A DNA stretch of 64,000 nucleotides from positions 6,076,001 through 6,140,000 of the forward strand of contig NZ_CP121464.1 in assembly GCF_029690045.1 (NCBI RefSeq), given 5' to 3'. Both the position numbers and the translations under genes were made by a program. Origin of the DNA: Janthinobacterium rivuli. GTDB taxonomy: Bacteria > Pseudomonadota > Gammaproteobacteria > Burkholderiales > Burkholderiaceae_D. The notes below the pieces were generated by a model. That model worked only from the letters and a program-made list of their open reading frames with translations. It searched no databases and had not been told where the DNA came from. Within the stretch, counting starts at the first letter, position 1, and every line of letters starts with the position of its first letter. Of this stretch, positions 8,678 to 19,239 are shown piece by piece.

Positions 8678-10018
8678 TTACTTGTCGAGCAAGGCGTTGA
8701 CGGGCATCAAGTCCGTTTCCTTCAGGGTGCCGGCCGCCGCCTTCAGGCGCAAGCCGTTCATGATGGTGTCGTAGCGGGCTTTCGACAGGTCTTTTTGCGT
8801 GGAGAACAATTGTTTCTGCGCATTCAAGACGTCGATATTGATGCGCACGCCCACTTGATAGCCGAGCTGGTTCGACTCCAGCGCCGACTTGCTCGACACT
8901 TCCGCCGCTTCCAGCGCCTTGACTTGCGCCAGGCCGCTGTTGACGCCGAGGAATGCCTGGCGCGCGCCTTGCGAGGCCGTGCGGCGTGCCGTTTCCAGGT
9001 CGTTGCGGGCCTTGTTTTCCAGCGCGATCGATTCACGCACCTTGCTGGTGACGGCAAAGCCGCTGAAGATCGGGATGCTCCACTGCACGCCGATGGCGTT
9101 GTTGTTGTTGCCGTTGCCATTGCCGCCACCGGAACTGTAGCTATGGCCCGTGTTGGCGATCAGGTCCAGGGTCGGGTAGTGGCCGGCGCGGTTGCGGCCG
9201 ATGTCGCGCTTGGCCGATTCCACATTGAACTGGGCCGTGACGACGCCGTAGTTCTGCTCTTCGGCGGACGATACCCACGGCTCGACGGCAGCCGGTTCCG
9301 GCGCGCTGATGACGACGCCCGTGCGCATCGGCGCCAGCGACGTTGGCGCTTCGCCGATGATGGTTTGCAAGGCGCTGCGCTTGTTGGCCAGGTCATTGAT
9401 GGCGGCAAATTCCTGCGCCACCACCAGGTCGTACGCCGCTTGCGCTTCGTGCGTGTCGGTAATCGTTTGCGTGCCCACTTCGAAGTTGCGCTTGGCCGAT
9501 GCCAGCTGCTCCGTCGTGGCGACCTTTTGCGCCTGCGTGGCGCCCAGGTTGTCCTGCGCGCTTAGCACGTCGAAATACGCTTGCGCCACGCGGGTGATCA
9601 GGTCTTGCTGCACTTGCGCAAATTGCGCTTCCGCAATCGCTTGCGCCAGCTTGCTTTGCTGATAGGTTTCCCAACGGTCCCAGCGGAACAGCGGTTGCGC
9701 CAGGGTCAGGTTGTAGCTATTCGTGCGCACGTTGACGGATGGCGAAGTGATCTTGTTGCCGCCATTGTTCTGGACGATTTGCTCCTGATTGCCGCGCGTA
9801 TTGCTGCCCGAGGCGGAGATTTGCGGCAGCAAGCCTGCCAGCCCCTGCGGAACCCGCTCCATCCCGGCCGACAGGGCCGCGCGCGCGCTCGCATACTGCG
9901 CGTCATTGGCCAGCGCCTGCTGGTACACCTGGATGAGATCGGCCGCCTGCGCTTGCAGCGAGCATGTCATCGAGACAAAGGCGCTGGTCATCAGCACGGC
10001 GATAAGGGGTTTCCGCAT
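8678..10018 (-). CDS. tolC: TolC-family outer-membrane channel protein
   Basis: Outer-membrane/periplasmic tunnel component of type I secretion and efflux pumps. A signal peptide ends near AQA-A (residue 26). Two repeated helical halves with alternating Ala/Gln-rich coiled coils follow, starting DLIQVYQQALANDAQYASARAAL and ending with RYDTIMNGLRLKAAAGTL. The 446-residue length fits TolC. No inner-membrane pump or membrane-fusion gene is adjacent, consistent with a TolC shared by several systems. It lies downstream of pcm and the rhodanese gene on the same strand, a common betaproteobacterial order. Confidence 0.92.
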   Translation of the reverse strand: MRKPLIAVLMTSAFVSMTCSLQAQAADLIQVYQQALANDAQYASARAALSAGMERVPQGLAGLLPQISASGSNTRGNQEQIVQNNGGNKITSPSVNVRTNSYNLTLAQPLFRWDRWETYQQSKLAQAIAEAQFAQVQQDLITRVAQAYFDVLSAQDNLGATQAQKVATTEQLASAKRNFEVGTQTITDTHEAQAAYDLVVAQEFAAINDLANKRSALQTIIGEAPTSLAPMRTGVVISAPEPAAVEPWVSSAEEQNYGVVTAQFNVESAKRDIGRNRAGHYPTLDLIANTGHSYSSGGGNGNGNNNNAIGVQWSIPIFSGFAVTSKVRESIALENKARNDLETARRTASQGARQAFLGVNSGLAQVKALEAAEVSSKSALESNQLGYQVGVRINIDVLNAQKQLFSTQKDLSKARYDTIMNGLRLKAAAGTLKETDLMPVNALLDK

Positions 10019-10113
10019 TGCATTTCTCCGTTGGAGTCGTCAAAAGTTGATGGAATCAAAAATCTGCTACCGCTTGCCTTGCGCCCGCCGGGTGAGCGGG
10101 GTACAGGCCTCCG

Positions 10114-10137
10114 CAGGCATGCGGGAAAACATGCCTG
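10114..10137. repeat. Hairpin upstream of tolC
   Basis: CAGGCATG and CATGCCTG form a perfect 8-bp stem with an 8-base loop in the 140-base gap between the rhodanese and tolC-like genes. It lacks a T-tract in the minus direction, so it is not a typical terminator; attenuation or mRNA processing is possible. Confidence 0.4.
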
Positions 10138-10158
10138 GGTGCATCTACTGCAAATAAC

Positions 10159-10482
10159 TTAGTATGTAGGCATCGCGCTGTCGACTTGCAGCGCCCAGGC
10201 ATGCACGCCGCCCGTCAAATTACTGATCTTGCCAAAACCATTGCGCTCCAGGAAGGCCGCCACTTGCATGCTGCGCATGCCGTGATGGCAGATGCAAACG
10301 ATCTCGGCGTCTTCATCGAGGTCATCGATGCGCGCAGGAATCGAATTCATCTGCATCAGGGTGGCCCCGTCGAGGTGGCACAGGTCGAACTCCCACTGTT
10401 CCCGCACATCCAGCAACAGCGGACGCGGGCGGGAAGGGTCAGCCAGCCAGGCGGCCAGCTGCGGTGCACTCAAATGCTCCAT
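10159..10482 (-). CDS. Rhodanese-like sulfurtransferase
   Basis: Single-domain rhodanese of 107 residues. Conserved elements are LLLDVREQWEFDLCHLDGA, the active-site loop CHHGMRS with its persulfide cysteine, and the terminal LTGGVHAW. I start at MEHLSAPQLAAWL; upstream frame residues overlap the end of pcm and lack domain character. The start lies 14 bases after the pcm stop, so the pair is probably one transcript. The sulfur acceptor is unknown. Confidence 0.9.
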   Translation of the reverse strand: MEHLSAPQLAAWLADPSRPRPLLLDVREQWEFDLCHLDGATLMQMNSIPARIDDLDEDAEIVCICHHGMRSMQVAAFLERNGFGKISNLTGGVHAWALQVDSAMPTY

Positions 10483-10495
10483 CGAATCGGTCGCC

Positions 10496-11146
10496 TCAGA
10501 ACTGGAAATGCGACGGTGCCACGGCTTGCAGCGGCGTGACATTGGTTTCAAACAGCTTGCGCGTGTCGTAAGCCTTGTCCGAGCTGCGCGTAATCAGGTG
10601 CGCCGACATGATCGGCGCTTCGCCGATGATGGCCAGGATGCGGCCGCCGACTTTCACTTGTTGCAACAGTGCTTCCGGCAACACGGCCAGGGCGCCGGAC
10701 ACGACGATCACGTCATACGGTGCGCCCTTGCTCCAGCCCTGGGCGCCGTCGCCCAGTTCCACGGTGACGTTCGTCACGCCGTTGGCGGCCAGGGTCTGCT
10801 CGGCCAGGGTTTTCAATTGGGGAACGATTTCCACGCTCGTCACATGACGCGCCTTGTGCGCCAGCAAAGCGGCCATGTAGCCGCTGCCGGTGCCGATTTC
10901 CAGCACATTTTCATGCTTTTTGACGGCTACGTCTTGCAAAATGCGCGCTTCCAGCTTCGGCGTCAACATGCATTCGCCGCCGCCCAGTGGAATTTCGGTA
11001 TCGACGAAGGCCAGGTTTTTATAGGCGGCCGGCACGAAATCTTCACGCTTGACCACGTTCAACAGCTCCAATACGTCGATATCCAGTACGTCCCATGGAC
11101 GGATCTGCTGTTCGATCATATTGAAGCGGGCTTGTTCGATATTCAT
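10496..11146 (-). CDS. pcm: Protein-L-isoaspartate O-methyltransferase family protein
   Basis: SAM-dependent methyltransferase that initiates repair of isoaspartyl residues. The 216-residue product has the N-terminal substrate region MIEQQIRPWDVLD, motif I EIGTGSGYMAALLA near residue 77, and VELGDGAQGWSKGAPYDVIVV. Family members next to tolC in Proteobacteria are sometimes divergent from canonical Pcm, so substrate specificity is not assured. First gene of the pcm-rhodanese run. Confidence 0.88.
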   Translation of the reverse strand: MNIEQARFNMIEQQIRPWDVLDIDVLELLNVVKREDFVPAAYKNLAFVDTEIPLGGGECMLTPKLEARILQDVAVKKHENVLEIGTGSGYMAALLAHKARHVTSVEIVPQLKTLAEQTLAANGVTNVTVELGDGAQGWSKGAPYDVIVVSGALAVLPEALLQQVKVGGRILAIIGEAPIMSAHLITRSSDKAYDTRKLFETNVTPLQAVAPSHFQF

Positions 11147-11314
11147 CTTTGGACTCGGTAAGTGAAGTAATAATCCGCCATTTTATCGTTGAACTGGCTG
11201 AAAGCACATGTTAACCATAAAGACGGGGAATGGAGGAAATTTGCGACGATCTGCAGATTTGAGGGGGCGAACCTTGGATAGGGGCAACTGAACGGTAGAG
11301 GCAAGCGCCGCATG

Positions 11315-11965
11315 TCAACTTTTCCCGGGCGCCTCCACCTGCAGACTGCGCAAGCTCATGTCGATAAAGGCATCCATATAGGCGACGGGATCGATGTTCT
11401 TTACCTCGCACGGCAGGAAAGAGTGCGTCCACATCATCAGCATGGTGACGGGCGCGCTGAGGATGGTGCTGACCAGCACGGGATCGACCTGGCGGAATTC
11501 GCCGCGCTGCATGCCCCGTTCGAGCAGGGTGGCGATCAGCGCATTGCCGCGCGCGACCACCTCTTCGTTGTAAAACTGCGCCAGTTCCGGGAAATTGTTC
11601 GCTTCAGCCAGCATCAGCTTGGTCAAACCGGCCAGCTTGGTGGCGCCAAACTCTTCCCACCATTGCATCATCATGCTGCGCAACAACTCGGCGCTGCTGC
11701 TGTCCGAGGCGGCCATGCTGTTTTCCGCCTCGCCGATGGAATGCACGATATTGTCGCGCACCACGGCCTTGAACAGCTCTTGCTTGTTCTCAAAGTACAG
11801 GTACAGGGTGCCTTTCGACACACCGGCCCGTTTGGCCACATCCTCCAGGCGCGTCGATGCGAAGCCCCGTTCGACAAACAGGTCGAGGGCGGCGGCGAGC
11901 AATTCCTGCGGGCGGGCATCCTTGCGCCGCTCCCAGCGGGGCTTGGTATCAATCGGGGCTTGCAT
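11315..11965 (-). CDS. TetR-family transcriptional regulator
   Basis: A 216-residue regulator with an N-terminal helix-turn-helix: AAALDLFVERGFASTRLEDVAKRAGVSKGTLYLYFENKQELF, residues about 20-60. A ligand-binding C-terminal domain follows (TetR_C type). I place the start at MQAPIDTKPRWERRK. The frame is open for another 62 codons, but that extension would translate through the operator palindrome at 12002-12017 and is rich in low-complexity Ala/Gly/Pro. No efflux or catabolic operon is directly adjacent, so the regulated target besides itself is unclear. Confidence 0.88.
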   Translation of the reverse strand: MQAPIDTKPRWERRKDARPQELLAAALDLFVERGFASTRLEDVAKRAGVSKGTLYLYFENKQELFKAVVRDNIVHSIGEAENSMAASDSSSAELLRSMMMQWWEEFGATKLAGLTKLMLAEANNFPELAQFYNEEVVARGNALIATLLERGMQRGEFRQVDPVLVSTILSAPVTMLMMWTHSFLPCEVKNIDPVAYMDAFIDMSLRSLQVEAPGKS

Positions 11966-12001
11966 GTATCTTTCCAAGTAACTTACTTTTGAGTCATTAA
12001 T

Positions 12002-12017
12002 GGTAGACCGGTCTACC
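12002..12017. promoter_or_regulatory. Perfect 16-bp TetR-type operator palindrome
   Basis: GGTAGACCGGTCTACC is a perfect palindrome 37 bases upstream of the chosen TetR start. Its position fits autoregulation by the adjacent TetR protein. The core TAGACCGGTCTA is a form often seen for TetR/AcrR repressors. The remaining 12018-12284 holds no gene I can support. Confidence 0.8.
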
Positions 12018-12284
12018 GTCAAGGTCAAGCGCGGGGCATCGCCCGGCATCCCGAACACAGGCATTGTACCCTCCGTGCCGGCGTTGTCGGCACCGCCCTC
12101 TGGCGCCGGACCTGCGGCGCCGGGTGAAGCAGAATGCGTTTCAGCCCCCATTTTGCGCAGTTCATCGCATTTCCCTGCAAGCCAAGGTATCGCCTTGCTA
12201 TCTTCTCATCGACAGCACGGCAGCCGCGGCGCGGCAGCCGGCTTTTTTCTTGTCCTGAACTAAAACAATCATAAAGGAAACACC

Positions 12285-13154
12285 ATGCGTACCTTGCTGG
12301 CCCTGTGCTGTGCCGTTGCCCTTGGCGGTTGCGCCATCGTCATCAACCCCAACGATGGCGAAGTGCGCTATGCCGATTCAAGCGGCAATGCCATCCAGGG
12401 CAGCGGGCAAGTGAGCCGCGAGGTGCGCCAGGTCAGCAACATCAGCGCGCTCGACATTGACAACATGAAGCGCATCGACATCAAGATCGACGTGCGCGTC
12501 GGCCCGACGGCATCGCTGGTGATCGAGGCGGACAGCAATCTGCAACCGCTGATCCATAGCGATGTGAACGGCAATACCCTGCGCCTCTGGAGCGATACGA
12601 ACATTCGCAGCAGCAATGGCATCCACGTCATCTATACGACGCCGCAATTGAAGAAGATCAATATTTCCGGCTCGGGCCGTCTGGTGGTCAGCGGCCTCAA
12701 TGGCGATGATTTCAGCCTGGAGCAGCGCGGTTCGATGAAGAGCGAACTGTCGGGCACGGTGGGCCGCTTCGGCGTGAGCAACGGTGGCTCGGGCAGCATC
12801 AACGCGGCGGCCCTTGCCAGCGGCAATACGGACGCGGCGCAAAACGGCTCGGGCAGCATCCAGCTGGGCAGCGTGCGCGGCGAGCGCATCAACGTGGCCG
12901 TCAACGGCTCGGGCAGCATCAGCGCCAGCGGCGCCGTGCAGCGCCTCGACGCCAACGTGAATGGCTCGGGCGATGTCAACCTGGCGGCCCTGCGCAGCGA
13001 CGTTGCCTATCTGGCGAGCAACGGTTCCGGCGACATCGACGTCACCGTCCAGAGTGAAGTCAACGCCCGCGCCAGCGGTTCCGGTCGCATCACCGTGCAT
13101 GGCGATCCGGCCCGCCGCACGTTGTCGGGCAAGCGCGTCAGCATCGTGCGCTAA
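12285..13154 (+). CDS. GIN-domain (DUF2807) lipoprotein with GSG beta-helix repeats
   Basis: A 289-residue predicted lipoprotein: signal MRTLLALCCAVALGGC gives a lipobox with Cys16. The N-terminal part contains the head GIN/DUF2807 segment (ISALDIDNMKRIDIKIDVRVG, then SLVIEADSNLQPLI). The C-terminal half has six or seven turns marked by GGSGSI, NGSGSI, NGSGSI, NGSGDV, NGSGDI and SGSGRI at spacings of roughly 20 residues, typical of a right-handed beta-helix. Probably anchored in an outer-membrane leaflet. Function unknown; the family is often linked to envelope stress or auto-transporter-like adhesins. Confidence 0.85.
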   Translation: MRTLLALCCAVALGGCAIVINPNDGEVRYADSSGNAIQGSGQVSREVRQVSNISALDIDNMKRIDIKIDVRVGPTASLVIEADSNLQPLIHSDVNGNTLRLWSDTNIRSSNGIHVIYTTPQLKKINISGSGRLVVSGLNGDDFSLEQRGSMKSELSGTVGRFGVSNGGSGSINAAALASGNTDAAQNGSGSIQLGSVRGERINVAVNGSGSISASGAVQRLDANVNGSGDVNLAALRSDVAYLASNGSGDIDVTVQSEVNARASGSGRITVHGDPARRTLSGKRVSIVR

Positions 13155-13224
13155 GCACGCCCTGGCGACGCATGGGAGCCGGCTTGCTATACTGTCGGCT
13201 CCTCACCCGCCCGTCTGAAATCCC

Positions 13225-13497
13225 ATGTCACCATCCGCCACCCTGGCATGCCGTCCCTCGTGCGGCGCCTGCTGCACCGCACCGTCCATCACCAGCCCGA
13301 TTCCCGGCATGCCGGATGGAAAACCGGCGGGCGTGCGCTGCATACAGCTGGCTGACGACAACCGCTGCAAGATCTTTGGCCAGCCGCAGCGGCCCGCCTT
13401 TTGCGGCGGCTTGCAGCCATCGGCAGAGATGTGCGGCGACAGCCGCGAACACGCGGTGCACTGGCTGGCCGAGCTGGAACGGCTGACGGCGCCCTGA
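13225..13497 (+). CDS. YkgJ-family cysteine-cluster protein
   Basis: A 90-residue protein with a zinc/iron-chelating cysteine pattern: CRPSCGACC near residues 9-17, then single Cys in GVRCIQL, NRCKIF, AFCGGL and MCGDS. This matches the YkgJ (CxxCxxCC) family. A role in metal binding is inferred from the family; none is established here. Located 70 bases after the GIN-domain gene on the same strand. Confidence 0.85.
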   Translation: MSPSATLACRPSCGACCTAPSITSPIPGMPDGKPAGVRCIQLADDNRCKIFGQPQRPAFCGGLQPSAEMCGDSREHAVHWLAELERLTAP

Positions 13498-13533
13498 GCG
13501 GCGCGACGAACGGCGTCCCTGCCTGCCCCGTGC

Positions 13534-13770
13534 TCAGCGCGCGTCCTCCGCTTCCTCGGCGTCGCGCTGGCGCTTGTATTCCAGCAATGTGGCAATCCCG
13601 AAATAGATTAACAGCAGGAACACGGAATCGCGTGCATCGCTCCAGCCCAGCGTGCCATTGCGCAAGTAATGCAGCGCGTTCAACACGATCATCATGCCCA
13701 GGATCAACCATCCACTGCGGCGCAGGGCGCGGCCTGGCAAGCTTGCCTTGAAAGAAGTAACTGAAAACAT
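13534..13770 (-). CDS. Small membrane protein (78 aa), hypothetical
   Basis: Two hydrophobic stretches are visible (about residues 18-35, GWLILGMMIVLNALHYL, and 47-62, DSVFLLLIYFGIATLLEY). A charged C-terminus RQRDAEEAEDAR follows. Start ATG is preceded by AAGGAAAG. It converges on the YkgJ gene and is divergent from the DeoR regulator. I do not recognise a named family. Confidence 0.6.
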   Translation of the reverse strand: MFSVTSFKASLPGRALRRSGWLILGMMIVLNALHYLRNGTLGWSDARDSVFLLLIYFGIATLLEYKRQRDAEEAEDAR

Positions 13771-13865
13771 GGCTTTCCTTATTTCATTCCATTTTTCACA
13801 ACACTAACAGAGTTTATATTTTTTCGGCCATATTTGACGGAAGCATAGCGTACGCTTGACTCCAT

Positions 13866-13914
13866 CTGCACGTTTGCGTATATTCATGCACATTCCTGCA
13901 CGTTTCAAACATAT
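13866..13914. promoter_or_regulatory. Phased TGCAC repeats, candidate DeoR operator
   Basis: TGCAC occurs at 13867, 13887 and 13897, that is, at 20- and 10-base spacings on one helical face. Two copies extend to CTGCACGTTT exactly 30 bases apart, each followed by an AT-rich tract. They lie just upstream of the DeoR start at 13919, in the expected place for autoregulation. Confidence 0.5.
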
Positions 13915-13918
13915 ACCG

Positions 13919-14689
13919 ATGTCCGCCACCCTGCTCCTTAAACAACGCCACGCGCTGATCCAGCAACAATTGCATGCCGACGGCAGGGTGCTGGCGCTCG
14001 ATCTGGCGCGCCAGCTCGACGTGTCCGAAGATACGATACGGCGCGATCTGCGCGAGATGGCGGCGGCCGGCCTGTGCCAGCGCGTGTACGGCGGCGCCCT
14101 GCCGCTGGCGCCCGACGGCGGTACCTTGACGCAGCGCAAACAGGAAGCGCCGGAACGCAAGGCGCGCCTGGCGCAGGCCGCCGTCTCGCTCGTGCGCGCG
14201 GGCCAGGTGCTGTTTCTCGATGCGGGCTCGACTAACCTGGCCATCGCCAGCGCCTTGCCAGAGTTGGCGCTCACTGTCATCACCAACGCACCAGCCATTG
14301 CCATGGCGCTCATGGAACGCCCGGAAATCGAGCTGATCATGGCTGGCGGCCGGGTCGACCGCCGCGCCGGCGCCAGCCTGGGTCCGCAAGCCTTGCGCAC
14401 CGTCGAGCGCATGCATCCCGACCTGTGTTTCCTCGGCGCTTGCGGCGCCGATGCGGACGCGGGCGTGACGGCCTTCAACTACGATGAAGCCGAGTTCAAG
14501 CGCAGCATCGCCGGCGCCAGCAAGGCGGTGGTGGTGGCCGTCACCAGCGACAAGCTGGGCACGGCCGCACCGTTCGGCGTGCTGGCCACGGGCTTGCTGC
14601 AGCACCTGGTGCTGGAAGCCGATGCCGACGCCGCCCACGTGGCCGCCTTTGAACGGCTGGGCGTGCAAGTGCTGCGCGCCCGCGCCTGA
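13919..14689 (+). CDS. DeoR-family transcriptional regulator
   Basis: A 256-residue regulator. The N-terminal DeoR helix-turn-helix reads LARQLDVSEDTIRRDLREMAAAG near residues 27-50. The C-terminal sugar-phosphate-binding domain has FLDAGSTNLAIASALP and DLCFLGACGADADAGVTAFNYDEA. Start at MSATLLLKQRHALIQ fits the family; two upstream ATGs would place the operator-like repeats inside the coding region. Probably controls itself and the MFS gene that follows after 33 bases. Confidence 0.9.
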   Translation: MSATLLLKQRHALIQQQLHADGRVLALDLARQLDVSEDTIRRDLREMAAAGLCQRVYGGALPLAPDGGTLTQRKQEAPERKARLAQAAVSLVRAGQVLFLDAGSTNLAIASALPELALTVITNAPAIAMALMERPEIELIMAGGRVDRRAGASLGPQALRTVERMHPDLCFLGACGADADAGVTAFNYDEAEFKRSIAGASKAVVVAVTSDKLGTAAPFGVLATGLLQHLVLEADADAAHVAAFERLGVQVLRARA

Positions 14690-14722
14690 TTTTATCCACC
14701 CCGACCTTTGAAAAGTTCCATC

Positions 14723-15871
14723 ATGCATCTCACCGGCACCCTGCAACAACGCGCCACGCGCCTGGTCTTCTTCGCCGCCGGCCTCGGCATGGCCGCCTGG
14801 GCACCGCTGGTCCCCTACGCCAAGTCGCGCCTGGGCCTCGATGAAGCCACTCTCGGTATTTTGCTGCTCTGCCTGGGCGCCGGCTCGCTGTGCGCGATGC
14901 CGTTTACGGGCATGCTCACGGCACGCTTCGGCTGCCGCAAGGTCATCGCTGGCGCCGGCCTGCTGCTGACCGCCATCCTGCCCGGCCTGGCGCTGGCCGC
15001 CACGCCGCTGCAACTGGGCCTGGTGCTGCTGGTGTTTGGCGCGGCCATGGGCACCTTCGACGTGGCCATCAATATCCAGGCCGTGATCATCGAAAAAGCC
15101 AACGGCGGCGCCATGATGTCGGGCTTTCACGCCCTGTTCAGCGTGGGCGGCTTCGCCGGCGCGGCCTGCATGGCCCTGCTGCTGTGGCTAGGCCTGACGC
15201 CGGCCTGGTCCTGCGTGGTGATGATGCTGCTGCTGTGCGGCGTGCTGGGCGCGGCGCAAGGCCATCTGCTGCCGACGGCGTCCGCCTCCGGCGAAAAGAC
15301 GCCGCTGTTCGTCATGCCGCATGGCGCCGTCATTTTCATCGGCTTGCTGTGCTTTATCGTCTTCCTGGCCGAAGGCGCCATCCTCGACTGGAGCGCCCTG
15401 TTCCTCACCACCACGCGCGGCGTGGAAGAAGCCAAGGGCGGTCTCGGCTACGCCGCCTTCGCCATCGCCATGACGGTCGGTCGATTTACAGGCGACAAGG
15501 TGGTCAGCCGCTTTGGCGGCAAGCGGGTGCTTACTTTTGGCGGCCTGTGTGCAGCGGCAGGCTTCTTCCTGGCCGTCATGGCGCCGCACGCCAGCCTGGC
15601 CATGCTCGGCTTCGTGCTGATCGGCCTGGGCGCGGCGAACATCGTGCCCATCCTGTTTACGGCGGCGGGCAATCAGCATGCCATGCCAGCCAGCCTGGCC
15701 GTGGCGGCCATCACCACCATCGGCTACGCGGGCATCCTGGCCGGCCCGGCCGTGATCGGCTTCGTCGCCCACGCCACCAGCCTGAATATCGCTTTCGCCA
15801 TGCTGGGCGCCGCCCTGCTGCTGGTCGCGGCCAGCGCGCGCCTGGTGGCGCCGGCAAAACAGGCTTCCTGA
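14723..15871 (+). CDS. MFS transporter (YbjJ-like)
   Basis: A 382-residue inner-membrane transporter with about twelve hydrophobic helices. The beginning [33 protein letters not shown] and [17 protein letters not shown] resemble the YbjJ/FucP-like sugar transporter branch. Start ATG 14723 is preferred over an upstream TTG. It follows the DeoR regulator closely and is likely its target, suggesting sugar or sugar-derivative transport. Substrate not identifiable. Confidence 0.85.
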   Translation: MHLTGTLQQRATRLVFFAAGLGMAAWAPLVPYAKSRLGLDEATLGILLLCLGAGSLCAMPFTGMLTARFGCRKVIAGAGLLLTAILPGLALAATPLQLGLVLLVFGAAMGTFDVAINIQAVIIEKANGGAMMSGFHALFSVGGFAGAACMALLLWLGLTPAWSCVVMMLLLCGVLGAAQGHLLPTASASGEKTPLFVMPHGAVIFIGLLCFIVFLAEGAILDWSALFLTTTRGVEEAKGGLGYAAFAIAMTVGRFTGDKVVSRFGGKRVLTFGGLCAAAGFFLAVMAPHASLAMLGFVLIGLGAANIVPILFTAAGNQHAMPASLAVAAITTIGYAGILAGPAVIGFVAHATSLNIAFAMLGAALLLVAASARLVAPAKQAS

Positions 15872-16025
15872 AGCCTCCCCCCGCCTGGCGGACGGCGCTA
15901 AAAAAGCGCCGCCCAACTGCGCCCAAATAAGGTCCGCGGGCCTGCGGCATGGTAAGCTTCGACCCCGCGCACATTGCGGGCGCCGCACACTCACCCCATC
16001 CTGCCACTTATACCCGTTTATACCT

Positions 16026-16871
16026 ATGGATCTCATTCTTGCGTTAAAAGCCATCATCATGGGGCTGGTCGAAGGTTTTACCGAATTCTTGCCGATTTCG
16101 TCCACGGGTCACCTGATCCTGGCCGGCAGCCTGCTCGACTTTACCAAGGATGTCTCGAAAGAAGTCATGGATGTCTTCGAGATCGCCATCCAGGCCGGCG
16201 CCATCCTGGCCGTGTGCTGGGAATACCGCCAGCGCATCGGCAGCGTGCTGACCACCTTCGGCAGCGAAGCCAAATCGCGCAAGTTCGTGCTGAACGTGGC
16301 CATCGCCTTCCTGCCCCTGGCCATCATCGGCCTGGCCATCGGCAAGATGATCAAGCATGCGCTGTTCAAGCCAGTACCGGTGGCCATGGCCTTCATCATC
16401 GGCGGCATCGTGATCTTGCTGGTGGAGCGCCGCGCGCGCACCAATCCCGTCACCGTGCGCGTCAACTCGGTCGATGAAATGACGCCGTTCGACGCCCTGA
16501 AAGTGGGCTGCGCGCAGGCGTTCGCGCTGATCCCCGGCACCAGCCGCTCCGGCTCGACCATCATCGGCGGCATGCTGCTGGGCCTGTCACGCAAGACGGC
16601 CACCGAATTCTCGTTCTTCCTGGCCATCCCGACCCTGCTGGCGGCCACCTTCTACTCACTGTACAAAGCGCGCGACATCCTGTCGGCCACCGACGTGCCC
16701 CTGTTTGGCCTGGGCACCGTGTCCGCCTTCATCTCCGCCTTCCTGTGCGTGCGCTGGCTGCTGCGCTATATCAGTTCGCACGACTTCACGTTTTTTGCCT
16801 GGTACCGCATTGTGTTCGGCTTGCTGGTGTTGGCCAGCGCCCACTACGGCTGGGTTGTTTGGGCAGAATAA
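16026..16871 (+). CDS. uppP: Undecaprenyl-diphosphatase
   Basis: Integral membrane phosphatase that recycles undecaprenyl diphosphate to the monophosphate carrier used for peptidoglycan and surface polysaccharides; also confers bacitracin tolerance (BacA). The 281-residue product shows the two family motifs: [16 protein letters not shown] near residues 16-31 and [17 protein letters not shown] near 166-182. Length is typical. It precedes recQ by six bases, so the two may share a transcript. Confidence 0.95.
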   Translation: MDLILALKAIIMGLVEGFTEFLPISSTGHLILAGSLLDFTKDVSKEVMDVFEIAIQAGAILAVCWEYRQRIGSVLTTFGSEAKSRKFVLNVAIAFLPLAIIGLAIGKMIKHALFKPVPVAMAFIIGGIVILLVERRARTNPVTVRVNSVDEMTPFDALKVGCAQAFALIPGTSRSGSTIIGGMLLGLSRKTATEFSFFLAIPTLLAATFYSLYKARDILSATDVPLFGLGTVSAFISAFLCVRWLLRYISSHDFTFFAWYRIVFGLLVLASAHYGWVVWAE

Positions 16872-16877
16872 GGCACT

Positions 16878-18700
<1,823 letters not shown>

Positions 18701-18701
<1 letters not shown>

Positions 18702-19195
18702 TGGAAGATTTGATGGAAGCGCTCTCGCCGGACCTGATTTACCAGGCCGTGAAAATCCTCGGCGCCCAGCCCGACGCCGAAGACGCGGTGGAAGCGCAAG
18801 TACGTTTACTGGTGCAGAACGACCTCACCGTGCGCCGCCTGGCCGACGTGGTGCCGGAAGCCTTCGGCCTGGTGCTGGCGTCGCACCTTCCCGGCGCCGA
18901 AAACATGACCCTTCCCGATACGTTCTGCGCGCAGGACGACGACGGCGAATGGGTGGAGTTCCCCTTGCGCCGCGAGCCGATCTTTGTCGTCGCTGCGGAC
19001 ATCGCCCAGCACACTTTCCACAACGGCCCGCGCGCGCTGATACAAAACCTGGCCGACCGCAGCTCCCTGCTGGCGGCCATCAACAAGGCCCTGAACGCGG
19101 GCGGCTCGCTCGATGGCACCACCCTGGGCCCGCCGTCTTTCTTCGGCCTGCCCGCCGCGCTGTACCAGCCGGCGGCATCGCCCGAGACGCCCTGA
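18701..19195 (+). CDS. Hypothetical protein translationally coupled to recQ
   Basis: 164 residues, acidic and apparently cytosolic, without signal or membrane segments. The ATG at 18701 shares a base with the recQ stop (TGATG), indicating translational coupling; a second in-frame ATG at 18713 is possible. A beta-rich central part contains EWVEFPLRREPIFVVAADIAQHTF. No family recognised. The coupling suggests coexpression with RecQ, though it does not prove a shared function. Confidence 0.75.
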
Positions 19196-19239
19196 GCACT
19201 TCACCTTGCCCCTGCCCTTGATAAGAGAACGCTGCCACG

